The notes beneath the pieces were generated by a model that did not search any database, had not been told where the DNA came from, and was given only the letters and a program-made list of their open reading frames with translations. A program made the position numbers and the translations under genes. A DNA stretch of 62,805 nucleotides, taken from an uncultured Lachnospiraceae bacterium. Lineage in GTDB: Bacteria > Bacillota > Clostridia > Lachnospirales > Lachnospiraceae. The stretch lies in contig URXX01000010.1 in NCBI GenBank assembly GCA_900551895.1, positions 1 through 62,805 on the forward strand, in the 5' to 3' direction. Positions 35,194 through 43,694 of this stretch are shown here, in pieces (position 1 is the stretch's first letter; the number at the start of each line of letters is the position of its first letter).

Positions 35194-37110
35194 TTAAAAT
35201 TCAAATACAGCAACACCATACGGTGAAAGCGGATATGCAAAAGAATATGGCTTGCCGTCGCACTCACCTTTTGTTGCCTTATATACTGTCGGACGCTTTT
35301 TGCCCGATCCGCCATACTGTTTCTCATCACTGTCAATAACGAGTTTATATTGTTTTCTACGCGTTACTCCTACACGGTAATCTGCCCATTCCATAGGCGT
35401 AAAGTTACATACAAACAGTAAATTTTTCTTTCCGTTTTTAGAATGTCTTATGAAACTGTAAATACTTCTGTTTCCGTCATTTGCATTTACCCATTCAAAT
35501 CCTTCCGGATTATTATCACATTCATACATCGCCTTATTTTTACGGTATAACTGTAATAAATCACGAGTGAAATTCTGAATCGCCTGATGATTATCCTCAC
35601 GAAGCAGATACCAGTCTAACTCTCTCTCTTCACTCCACTCTCGAAGTTGTGCAAAGTCCTGTCCCATAAACAAAAGTTTCTTGCCCGGATGTCCCATCAT
35701 GAAAACATATCCTACTTTCAAATTGGCAAATTTATCAAATCCTAATCCCGGCATTTTATTTAGCATTGAACATTTCAAATGTACAACCTCATCATGCGAT
35801 AATACTAAAATATAATTTTCACTGTACGCATATGTCATTGCAAATGTCATCAAATGATGATTCGGACGTCTAAAATATGGATCTAATTTCATATATTCTG
35901 TAAAATCATGCATCCACCCCATATTCCATTTCAGACTAAATCCCAAACCGTCTTCTTCCGGATCGCCTGTTACCTTCGGCCATGCTGTCGATTCTTCTGC
36001 AATCATAAGTGTTCCCGGATTTCTTCCAAGAACAACTGAATTTAAGTGTTTGAAAAATTCAATCGCTTCTAAATTCTCATTACCGCCATATTTATTGGCA
36101 ACCCACTGTCCATCTTCCTTACCATAATCCAAATACAGCATAGATGCAACCGCATCCACTCGAAGACCGTCCACATGAAAATGTTCTATCCAGAACAATG
36201 CATTCGCAATTAAAAAGTTCTGTACCTCTGATTTGCCATAATCAAAAATCTTTGTGCCCCAATCAGGATGTTCTCCTTTTCTAGAATCTGCATATTCAAA
36301 AGTAGGTGTTCCATCAAAATCTGCCAGTCCGTGTGCATCTCTTGGGAAATGTGCCGGTACCCAGTCCAAAATAACACCAATTTTATTTTTATGGAAATAA
36401 TTTATCATATACGCAAAATCCTCCGGCGTTCCGTATCTGGAGGTCGGTGCATAATAGCCCGTTACCTGATATCCCCACGAAGCGTCAAAAGGATATTCTG
36501 CAATTCCCATTAATTCAATATGGGTATATCCCATTTCTTTCATATACACGACTGCCTCTTTGGCAAATTCGCGGTAAGTCAGAAATCCGTTATCCTTTTC
36601 GTATCCCTCATGTCTTTTCCATGAGCCCATATGTACTTCATAAATCGATACCGGACTTTCTTTATGATTCCACGTTTTTCTCTTTTCAAGCCAGTCCTTA
36701 TCCGTCCATTTTAAATTCGTAATATCTGTAATGCGGGACGCTGTTCCCGGACGTACTTCTGCATAATTGGCAAAGGGATCTGCCTTATAAAGGAACTCCC
36801 CTTTATACGTTTCAATACAAAACTTATAGAGCATTCCTTCCTTCGCTTCAGGAATAAAACAGGTATAAATACCTAGCGGTTCTCCCCTCTCCATTGGATT
36901 CTTCTCTTTATCCCAGTCATTAAATTCCCCCACAACCGAAACTGCTTTTGCATGAGGCGCCCAGACAGAAAAATATACTCCCTCTTTCGCTCCTCGTTTT
37001 ACCTTGTGTGCTCCCATTTTTTTATAAATCTCGTAATGAGTTCCCTGTCCAAATAAATAGTGGTCCAACTCACCGATTTCGTATGAATATCTTGTTTTTT
37101 TGTTTGTCAT
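35194..37110 (-). CDS. glgB: 1,4-alpha-glucan branching enzyme
   Basis: This 638-residue GH13 enzyme makes alpha-1,6 branches in glycogen. An N-terminal CBM48 (YFSVWAPHAKAVSVVGEFNDW) precedes the TIM barrel with nucleophile Asp in DGLRVDAVASMLY and acid/base Glu in LMIAEEST; VLSHDEVVHLK carries the third acid. The start at 37110 has GAAGGTG upstream; a 17-residue extension is unsupported. No other glg genes lie in the window. Confidence 0.95.
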   Translation of the reverse strand: MTNKKTRYSYEIGELDHYLFGQGTHYEIYKKMGAHKVKRGAKEGVYFSVWAPHAKAVSVVGEFNDWDKEKNPMERGEPLGIYTCFIPEAKEGMLYKFCIETYKGEFLYKADPFANYAEVRPGTASRITDITNLKWTDKDWLEKRKTWNHKESPVSIYEVHMGSWKRHEGYEKDNGFLTYREFAKEAVVYMKEMGYTHIELMGIAEYPFDASWGYQVTGYYAPTSRYGTPEDFAYMINYFHKNKIGVILDWVPAHFPRDAHGLADFDGTPTFEYADSRKGEHPDWGTKIFDYGKSEVQNFLIANALFWIEHFHVDGLRVDAVASMLYLDYGKEDGQWVANKYGGNENLEAIEFFKHLNSVVLGRNPGTLMIAEESTAWPKVTGDPEEDGLGFSLKWNMGWMHDFTEYMKLDPYFRRPNHHLMTFAMTYAYSENYILVLSHDEVVHLKCSMLNKMPGLGFDKFANLKVGYVFMMGHPGKKLLFMGQDFAQLREWSEERELDWYLLREDNHQAIQNFTRDLLQLYRKNKAMYECDNNPEGFEWVNANDGNRSIYSFIRHSKNGKKNLLFVCNFTPMEWADYRVGVTRRKQYKLVIDSDEKQYGGSGKKRPTVYKATKGECDGKPYSFAYPLSPYGVAVFEF

Positions 37111-37166
37111 ATATTCACCTTCCCGCATATTTTCCTTCTCTTCATTATACTTTAGTCCCAATTAAA

Positions 37167-37192
37167 AAGAAAGGGTTTTTACACCCTTTCTT
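37167..37192 (-). terminator. Terminator upstream of glgB (ends the TPR-AAA gene)
   Basis: The stem aagaaagggt/accctttctt, loop ttttac, is followed on the minus strand by a T-run. Confidence 0.85.
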
Positions 37193-37202
37193 CATAAAAC
37201 CG

Positions 37203-39683
37203 CTATTTAAAATCCTGTTCTGTCAAAATAACTCTGTCAGCGTTATCCGTATGTTTTCCAAACAGACGTTTAAAGAAATGTTTAATATTTACACGCTGTG
37301 CCTTTTCGATTGCATGGTCGATAATTTCTTTTACTTCTGTGACCGTTACGGCATGATCTTCTTTCTGTAAAATATCAATTCGGCTGTAAAGTGCCAAAAT
37401 ACCCATTTCATCGATTTTATATCCATTTTCTTTTGCATAAGTCTGTCCAAATGTAACAAGTTCATCGTTAATGAAAATCGGAAGTTCCAGTTTGGAAGTG
37501 AACTTTCTTTTAAATCCCGGATTTTCTGAGAGAAGTTTTTCCAAAGGTTTTCTCTGTTCTTCCAACACAACAAGGAGTTCTCCTGTCTGTTCCTCCATTT
37601 TTCTGCTTAACTCTTCAACTGTTGACTGATTCATCTTTCCTGCTTTTTCAACAATTAATGCTCCGCCTTTTAATTTACCGAGAACTGTTGACAGTTCTTT
37701 TTTATTTAAGGCTTCTCCTGTTACAATGGCAACTTTACCCTGTTTTAATCTTCTTGCTTTTTGGATTGCTTTTACCACATTCACTGCCAAAACAGTTTTT
37801 CCTGTTCCCTGACGTCCTACAACGAGAATATTTCCCGTGCGGGATGTCCCGTATCTTGAATTGCAGTTTTTATCATTTTCAAGTACTTCTACAATCTGCT
37901 CACTCATTCCTCTTACCGGAACAAAATAAGAGAATAATTTCTTCTGCTCCTCTGTAAGACCTGCTTTTAATCCGATCTCACTTTGTGCCTCCAAATCGTA
38001 TTTTCCCTGTACAATAAATCCTGTGTCAAACGAAACGCCCTCTGTATCTTTGTCTGCATCCGTTGTCATTTCACTCTGCAACTGCTCAAGAGCGTCATCT
38101 TTCGTTTCTGTTTCTTCTTGGAAAGAAATATCAAATTGCTTTTCAATAATGTCATCATCATCTGCAAAATCTTCAACAGGTTCACTGACAACCTCTTCCT
38201 CCGGCTCTTCCGTTGCTTCCACAACAGGGGCTTCCTCAATTACTTCCGCAGGCTCTTCTTCCATAATCGGCTCTTCTGTTTCTACAGTTTCCATTCCAGT
38301 CACTTCCTCAACAATCTCTTCCTGTAGTTCCTCTGCCGGCTCTGTTGCTTCCGTGCTGTCCACTGTCGGCTCTTCTATAATCTCTTCGATTTCCACATCT
38401 TCTTCCGCTTCCTCTGATGCTTTCATTTCATTTTCCAAATCATCCAGCAACTGCTGAATATCATCAGGAATAATCGGAGTTGTATCAAACATGCTCTGTG
38501 CTGCACGCTCTTTTCTTTTTGCTTCACGTTCAGCCTCCGCCTGCTGTTTCTTTCTTTCGATTTCCTGTTCTACTGCTCGTTGTGTTTCTTCCCAATTCTG
38601 AAGAATACCTTCCAATTTTTCCTGCGCTGACATCGGTTCTTCATCTTGCTCAGGCACAGGTACATTAACCGCCGCTGCAACGCCTTTCACAAGTGCTTCT
38701 TCCAAAGTAGAGCCGACTACCGTTTCTTTAATAATACTTTCCGGTTCAGACTCTTCTACAGTTTCTTCCGCAACTTCCTCTTCGATTGCTTCCTCTACAG
38801 GTTCTTCTGCAGCTTCCTCTTCAACTGTTTCCTCTGCAGGTTCTTCCGCAGTTTCCTCTTCAACTGTTTCCTCTGCAGGTTCTTCTTCAACTGTTTCCTC
38901 TGCAGGTTCTTCCGCAGTTTCCTCTTCAACCTTTTCCTCTGCCGGCTCTTCCGTCACTTCTTCAACCGATTTTTCTTCTGTCGGTTCAACCATCTCTTTT
39001 GGAATTTCAATTTTACGAGTCGCTTCCAAATTTTCTTTTTCTTCCTTTGCCTTCTTCGCTTCTTCTTTCTTTTCTAAGAAACGGTCATATTTCTCCTGCT
39101 GCAACGGAGTGAGAGGTTTATGCTGCATCTTCAATTCCATTGCCTTCAGCACATATTTTCCTTCGCTGAACCATAAAATCAAATCGTCACACTCTTCAAG
39201 ACACTCAGGTATCATTCCCGCCGCCTCATATAACTTCGCAAGTTCGTATGCCCATTTCTCCACATACTCCATTTTCTTGAAGTCAACAAGCGCTTCAATT
39301 TGTTCTTCAAGCGGTGCATTCTCCGCCTTTAAAATCTTATATTTCAAAATATATTGATTCGGGTCTTTTGGTGCAATAGAAAGAAATTCTTCATAACAAT
39401 CCATTGCCTCCTGTAAATCATCAATTTTAATTGCCAATGTTCCCAAGCGATATACTATCTTTCTGCTGCCCGGAGAACGGTCGTAAGCAATGAATAAAAT
39501 ATCCCTGCTCTTTTGGTTCTCCCCATTATACTCATATATTTCGCTTACGCTACTGAGCATGGACAAACTTTTCACTCTGTGCCAGTCGATTGTGTCCGCA
39601 ATTTCCATTGCTTTTTTATACTGTTTCTTTTCCATGTAGGCGAGCATCTGCTCTGTCTTTACACGATATTCATGCTTATCCAA
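37203..39683 (-). CDS. TPR, acidic repeat and AAA-like (CbxX/EccA-type) protein
   Basis: This 826-residue cytosolic protein has three parts. Residues 1-190 are TPR-like helices (KKAMEIADTIDW, EAMDCYEEFLSIAPKDP). Residues about 225-545 are low complexity and acidic, with EEPAEETVEEE-type repeats around a coiled coil (about 365-400). The C-terminal third is an AAA-like module with Walker A VVGRQGTGKT (about 620-628), then GGALIVEKAG and ESNPG-like SENPGFKRKF, matching the plan of CbxX/CfqX and EccA ATPases. The Walker B is degenerate: the usual DEA is EKA, so hydrolysis may be lost. TPR plus AAA recalls the type VII secretion ATPase EccA, but no ESX genes are present. Function unknown. Confidence 0.85.
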   Translation of the reverse strand: MDKHEYRVKTEQMLAYMEKKQYKKAMEIADTIDWHRVKSLSMLSSVSEIYEYNGENQKSRDILFIAYDRSPGSRKIVYRLGTLAIKIDDLQEAMDCYEEFLSIAPKDPNQYILKYKILKAENAPLEEQIEALVDFKKMEYVEKWAYELAKLYEAAGMIPECLEECDDLILWFSEGKYVLKAMELKMQHKPLTPLQQEKYDRFLEKKEEAKKAKEEKENLEATRKIEIPKEMVEPTEEKSVEEVTEEPAEEKVEEETAEEPAEETVEEEPAEETVEEETAEEPAEETVEEEAAEEPVEEAIEEEVAEETVEESEPESIIKETVVGSTLEEALVKGVAAAVNVPVPEQDEEPMSAQEKLEGILQNWEETQRAVEQEIERKKQQAEAEREAKRKERAAQSMFDTTPIIPDDIQQLLDDLENEMKASEEAEEDVEIEEIIEEPTVDSTEATEPAEELQEEIVEEVTGMETVETEEPIMEEEPAEVIEEAPVVEATEEPEEEVVSEPVEDFADDDDIIEKQFDISFQEETETKDDALEQLQSEMTTDADKDTEGVSFDTGFIVQGKYDLEAQSEIGLKAGLTEEQKKLFSYFVPVRGMSEQIVEVLENDKNCNSRYGTSRTGNILVVGRQGTGKTVLAVNVVKAIQKARRLKQGKVAIVTGEALNKKELSTVLGKLKGGALIVEKAGKMNQSTVEELSRKMEEQTGELLVVLEEQRKPLEKLLSENPGFKRKFTSKLELPIFINDELVTFGQTYAKENGYKIDEMGILALYSRIDILQKEDHAVTVTEVKEIIDHAIEKAQRVNIKHFFKRLFGKHTDNADRVILTEQDFK
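38750..38995 (-). repeat. Tandem coding repeats for EEPAEETVEE-type units
   Basis: Within the TPR-AAA gene, short units reading (minus strand) GAAGAACCTGCAGAGGAAAC are repeated many times with small changes and variable spacing. This is coding low complexity likely to vary in copy number between strains, not a CRISPR array. Confidence 0.85.
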
Positions 39684-39773
39684 CGTTTTTTCACCTCTAT
39701 TAATTATTTTTAACCTTTAATTCTGTAGTTAAACTTTTACTGCTATAGTTTACCACAAGGGATTGTCAATGTC

Positions 39774-39814
39774 AAAAAAATAGCCATTATAATATGCGAG
39801 ATTATAATGGCTAT
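39774..39814 (-). terminator. Terminator of a short minus-strand transcript left of bioY
   Basis: A perfect 14-bp stem (atagccattataat/attataatggctat, 39780-39814) is followed on the minus strand by T7 (39774-39780). Confidence 0.85.
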
Positions 39815-40096
39815 CTTCATATTTAGTTTTACTTTATATAATAATATCGGAGGGATTCTGTGATTCTCGTTCCTAATCGCCCTTGTTTTTCATATAATCC
39901 AAAGTTGAATACTGGTTTCAATATCTGCTATTTATAAGTTATAAATGTGACATTTATCTGATGTTTCTTTACACATCATCTAAAACATTGAATTATTGTG
40001 GTATTTTCTCAATATATCTGCAAATCCGAATCTTCTTTATCTTTTCCGGTTTCTCTTACTTCTCCGAACGATTTTATCTTATCTTTCTTTACCGGT

Positions 40097-40180
40097 TTAT
40101 CTATGGTTAAGGCTTTCAACATAGGAACTTCTATTTGCCATACCACTGATATATTGAATGAAATTTTCGATTGTGTCCAT
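40097..40180 (-). CDS. 27-residue ORF in the short transcript left of bioY
   Basis: The ORF starts MDTIENFIQYISG, nine bases after a strong AGGAAGGAGG, and lies about 50 bases downstream of a good promoter. It has no membrane helix. Its first residues resemble the start of permease-prefix (DUF1700-like) proteins common in Clostridia, so it could be the truncated relic of such a gene; it may also be a genuine small peptide. The other roughly 320 bases of the transcript have no good ORF. Confidence 0.4.
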   Translation of the reverse strand: MDTIENFIQYISGMANRSSYVESLNHR

Positions 40181-40235
40181 TGGAGTAAGCCTCCTTCCTT
40201 TCGTTTAAAAAACTCTTTTGTTATTTGTTGACTTT

Positions 40236-40264
40236 ATAATAACATCGGCACTCTGTTTTGTCAA
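40236..40264 (-). promoter_or_regulatory. Promoter of the short transcript left of bioY
   Basis: TTGACA (40259-40264) and TATTAT (40236-40241) lie 17 bases apart on the minus strand. The spacer contains AGAGTGC, as does the sister promoter at 41277-41305. A gttgac/gtcaac dyad spans the promoter. Confidence 0.65.
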
Positions 40265-40346
40265 CACTTTTTTGCTTATTTTTATTTGTTTTTTTATTAC
40301 ATGATTTTATTTTAAAAATATTCTGAATATTTTTATTCTCTATTAT

Positions 40347-40375
40347 TTGACAGACCGCATTCACTTCCTTATAAT
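40347..40375 (+). promoter_or_regulatory. Consensus promoter of bioY
   Basis: TTGACA (40347-40352) and TATAAT (40370-40375) are 17 bases apart, leaving a leader of about 43 bases. No BirA-type operator dyad or riboswitch was seen. Confidence 0.85.
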
Positions 40376-40424
40376 GGATATGATACTTTATCGGATTAAT
40401 TCAAGAAAATTTATGAGGTATGTT

Positions 40425-40979
40425 ATGAACAGACAAATTGAACACACATTTACAACGAAAAACCTTGTACGCATCGGTTTAATGACCGCTCTTTTGTGCG
40501 TCATTGCTCCGTTTGCATTTCCACTCCCGTTCAGCCCTGTTCCAATTTCTTTTGCAACTTTCGTTCTTTATCTTGGAACTTACACGTTGGGAAGAAAATA
40601 CGGAACAGTCAGTTGCCTGATTTACCTGCTGCTAGGAACTGTCGGACTTCCTGTTTTCTCAGGCTTCTCGGGAGGAATCGGAAAACTTGCCGGAGCAACA
40701 GGCGGATATTTAATCGGTTATCTTTTACTCGCATTTGTCGGGGGATGGTTCGTTGAAAATTACGAAGGACGTATTCTTCCGTCCGCTATCGGATTAGTTC
40801 TTGGAACTGCACTTACATATACTTTCGGAACAATTTGGTTAGCACAGCAAATGTCACTCTCTTTCTCGCAGGGATTAGCAATCGGTGTTCTGCCTTATCT
40901 GCTCGGAGATACAGTGAAAATCATTGCCGCTCTGATTATCGGACCGATTTTGAAAAAAAGACTTCAGCATATCAGATAA
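40425..40979 (+). CDS. bioY: Biotin transporter S component (BioY)
   Basis: This 184-residue membrane protein has about six helices and the family motifs LLCVIAPFAFPLPFSPVPIS and GGIGKLAGATGGYLIGYL. It is the substrate-binding subunit of an ECF transporter that imports biotin with the shared EcfAAT module, which is encoded elsewhere. The ATG at 40425 follows GAGGT; upstream in-frame ATGs lie within the leader or promoter. It is a single-gene unit on the plus strand. Confidence 0.94.
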   Translation: MNRQIEHTFTTKNLVRIGLMTALLCVIAPFAFPLPFSPVPISFATFVLYLGTYTLGRKYGTVSCLIYLLLGTVGLPVFSGFSGGIGKLAGATGGYLIGYLLLAFVGGWFVENYEGRILPSAIGLVLGTALTYTFGTIWLAQQMSLSFSQGLAIGVLPYLLGDTVKIIAALIIGPILKKRLQHIR

Positions 40980-40993
40980 GAATGTTAGACAAA

Positions 40994-41038
40994 ATAAACA
41001 GGCATTATAATTATTTCTTAATTATAATGCCTGTTTAT
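40994..41038. terminator. 20-bp stem terminator shared by bioY and the short transcript to its right
   Basis: A perfect 20-bp stem (40994-41013 with 41019-41038, loop tttct) includes cattataatta. A TTTT run follows on the minus strand; the plus-strand tail is weaker. The stem shares the cattataat core with the hairpin at 39780-39814. Confidence 0.8.
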
Positions 41039-41305
41039 CGTTCTGCTGTGTCCAATGGTTTGTTCTCCTTTCACTTTGATTAACAAACTGTTGAATTACA
41101 ATAAAGGAAAAAATTCTATGAATAAAAAAGAAAAGTTTACTCCTCCTACTTGAAAATGTACTACTTTGTCTTCTAGCCACTGATTAACTTCCTTTCTCGT
41201 CAGAAATTACATCCCCGCTTTCTTTACAAATTTTCTATTTCCTTTTCAGTTTGTTCTGTTTTCTTTTGTTAATTGTATATTAGCACTCTTTTTTATATTT
41301 GTCAA
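41035..41305 (-). other. Short minus-strand transcription unit right of bioY, almost non-coding
   Basis: A promoter TTGACA (41300-41305) - 17 bases - TAATAT (41277-41282) leads to about 280 bases that end at the 20-bp hairpin. Near the end AAAGGAG precedes a TTG that opens only six codons (MDTAER, 41035-41055) before the stop, which lies in the terminator. A GTG-start frame of 48 codons with a hydrophobic patch (KLFFFIHRIFSFIVI) crosses the middle but is doubtful. It is either an sRNA or a deleted gene. Confidence 0.45.
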
Positions 41306-41391
41306 TATTATTTAAAAATATTTTTTATTTTTCTGTTTTTAATGCCAGTAATATATTTTAATCAAGAAATATTGCTTTTTCAAAAATAAAA

Positions 41392-41430
41392 AGTCGGTAA
41401 ATGCAGTTTTTTCTTCCACATTTACCAACT
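41392..41430 (-). terminator. Terminator of the hydratase operon
   Basis: The stem agtcggtaaatg/catttaccaact (one mismatch) is followed on the minus strand by TTTTTATTTTT. Confidence 0.8.
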
Positions 41431-41438
41431 TCTGATTT

Positions 41439-43694
41439 TTATCCTCGATAGTAGTTAATCAGGCAGCCTTTTAAGATAATTTCTCTCTCATTATCTGTAA
41501 GTTCTCCCAATGTTAAATTCAGTTCTTTCCACTCATCACCCACAACATAAGCCTTAATTACACTCTGTTTTTCTTCAACGGCTTTACGGATTTGCGGGAA
41601 GAAAATATAATCTCCGTTTTTAAAACTTAATTCTGTATCCTTTTCTTCTGTCAACAGCGGAAGCATTCCCCAATTAATCAGATTTGAGCGGTATCTCTTT
41701 GTAGCATACTCGTTGGCAATATTTGCCCAGCCGCCTAAAACTTTTTGGCAGGAAGCAGCCTGCTCACGGGCAGAACCGTCTCCCGGTTTTACTGCAAAAA
41801 TTGTACTTCCGATGCCGAGTGTTTTTTTATCTAACTGTGGGTTCTTCTCAAAAATTTTACCCATGATCGGCTTTAACTCTTCCAATTCTTCGAGAGGGCA
41901 TCTGCCTTCCTCAATGGCCTTCTGTGCTTTCTGCACTTCTTTCGCACGTCCCACATAAGCAGGATCTTTTCTCGAAAGTGCAAATTCCGCAAGTCCCAAT
42001 GGATTTGAACGGTAAGACGAAGTTTCCCCCGACGGAATTAACTCATCCGTTGTCGTTACCGGATCATGAATTTCTGAAACAACTTTTACAATTAAGTTTT
42101 CAGGCAGAGCAGACATCTCAGGCCAATCTTTAATATTCGGTCCGAACTTAATTTCCACTGACGGATCTGCCACACCTTTACTGTCAAATACACGGTTCGC
42201 ATAGATTGAAGAATCAAAATGATATTTTGGCGTCTTATATTCTCTGTCAACTACTTCCGTTGCCGGTGTTAAATATCCTTTATTGAGGGCAGTTGCCGCA
42301 ATCGAACGAGCGTCCATAAGCGCAACTGATGAAATCTGTCCGCTCTGTAATTTTGAACCTTCACGGTTCGGGAAGTTTCTTGTCGAATGTCTTATACTGA
42401 AAGCATTGTTTGCCGGAGTATCCCCTGCACCAAAGCATGGTCCGCAAAATGCTGTTTTCATAATCGCACCCGCCGCCAGCAACTCAGCTGCCGCTCCGTT
42501 TTTCACTAATTCCATATAAATCGGTGTACTTGCCGGATATACGCTGAATGTAAATTCGTCTGCTCCGATATTATGCCCTTTCATAATATGAGCCGCCTCA
42601 CAAATATTTTCAAAACCACCGCCGGCACAACCCGCGATAATTCCCTGCTCTACATATAATTTGCCGTTTCGGATTTTATCCTGCAAAGAATATTCTACCG
42701 CACCGTCAAGACTTATAAGCGCTTTTTGTTCCACATCATGCAAAATATCTTTTAAGTTTGCATTTACCTCGTCAATCGTATAAACATTACTCGGGTGGAA
42801 CGGCATGGCAATCATCGGTTTGATTTCACTTAGATTTACATAAACCATACCGTCATAGTAGGCAACGTCACCCGGATTTAATTCTTTAAATTCTTCGGCA
42901 CGTTTATGTGTTTCGTAAAATTCTTGAATTGTATCATTCGTTTTCCAAATAGATGAAAGACAGGTCGTTTCCGTTGTCATAACATCAATTCCGATTCGGA
43001 AGTCCGCACTCAGTTTATCTACTCCCGGTCCGACAAATTCCATCACTTTATTATTTACATAACCGTTTCCGAATGTCGCTCCGATAATCGCTAATACAAC
43101 GTCCTGAGGCCCTACTCCCGCCTGTACTTCTCCGTCCAAATAAATTCCGATAACTTCCGGCATTTTGATGTCGTATGTTTTATTCAGCAACTGTTTCACG
43201 AGTTCAGGACCGCCTTCGCCCATAGCCATTGTTCCCAATGCGCCGTAACGCGTATGGCTGTCCGAACCCAAAATCATTTTCCCGCCGCCGGCAAGCATTT
43301 CTCTTGCAAACTGATGAATAACCGCCTGATGAGGAGGTACATATACACCACCGTATTTTTTCGCACAGGTCAATCCAAACATATGGTCATCTTCGTTAAT
43401 CGTTCCTCCAACCGCACAAAGACTGTTATGACAGTTTGTCAGCACATACGGAACAGGAAATTTCTCAAGTCCCGATGCTCTTGCAGTTTGGATAATTCCC
43501 ACAAATGTAATATCATGGGAAGTCAACTTGTCAAATTTAATCTGTAAATGTTCCATGTCCGAAGAAGTATTATGTTCTTTCAAAATACCGTATGCAATCG
43601 TATTTTTACGCGCCTCTTCTTTGCTTATCTGTGCCTCTTCGGAGATTTCTCTCCCATTTAACAGATACATACCGTGTGGATATAATTTTACCAT
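41439..43694 (-). CDS. Aconitase-family hydratase
   Basis: This 751-residue 4Fe-4S dehydratase has cluster cysteines in NCHNSLC-like (VLTNCHNSLCAVGG), AGCAGGGFEN and AFCGPCFGAGDTP, plus the LGSDSHTRYGALG active-site motif and a C-terminal swivel domain (YRSNLINWGMLPL). It is annotated simply as hydratase in related Lachnospiraceae; true aconitase activity is uncertain because the sequence differs from the citrate-cycle enzymes. It overlaps the CdaR-type regulator gene by seven bases, which suggests that an organic acid controls the pair. Confidence 0.88.
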   Translation of the reverse strand: MVKLYPHGMYLLNGREISEEAQISKEEARKNTIAYGILKEHNTSSDMEHLQIKFDKLTSHDITFVGIIQTARASGLEKFPVPYVLTNCHNSLCAVGGTINEDDHMFGLTCAKKYGGVYVPPHQAVIHQFAREMLAGGGKMILGSDSHTRYGALGTMAMGEGGPELVKQLLNKTYDIKMPEVIGIYLDGEVQAGVGPQDVVLAIIGATFGNGYVNNKVMEFVGPGVDKLSADFRIGIDVMTTETTCLSSIWKTNDTIQEFYETHKRAEEFKELNPGDVAYYDGMVYVNLSEIKPMIAMPFHPSNVYTIDEVNANLKDILHDVEQKALISLDGAVEYSLQDKIRNGKLYVEQGIIAGCAGGGFENICEAAHIMKGHNIGADEFTFSVYPASTPIYMELVKNGAAAELLAAGAIMKTAFCGPCFGAGDTPANNAFSIRHSTRNFPNREGSKLQSGQISSVALMDARSIAATALNKGYLTPATEVVDREYKTPKYHFDSSIYANRVFDSKGVADPSVEIKFGPNIKDWPEMSALPENLIVKVVSEIHDPVTTTDELIPSGETSSYRSNPLGLAEFALSRKDPAYVGRAKEVQKAQKAIEEGRCPLEELEELKPIMGKIFEKNPQLDKKTLGIGSTIFAVKPGDGSAREQAASCQKVLGGWANIANEYATKRYRSNLINWGMLPLLTEEKDTELSFKNGDYIFFPQIRKAVEEKQSVIKAYVVGDEWKELNLTLGELTDNEREIILKGCLINYYRG

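Noticed and set aside
38750..38995. Possible CRISPR-like or microsatellite array
   Set aside because: The repeats are in frame, unequal in length and code for EEPAEETVEE; there are no unique spacers and no cas genes.
38646..39112. Long plus-strand ORFs rich in Phe, Leu or Pro opposite the acidic repeat
   Set aside because: They are shadows of the Glu-rich coding repeat on the minus strand.
40376..40424. Riboswitch or BirA operator in the bioY leader
   Set aside because: The leader is under 50 bases, with no conserved fold and no TTGTTAAC-type dyad.
41277..41290. CIRCE/HrcA operator suggested by ttagcactc
   Set aside because: Only one half-site is present, without the second gagtgctaa arm at the right spacing, and no heat-shock gene follows.
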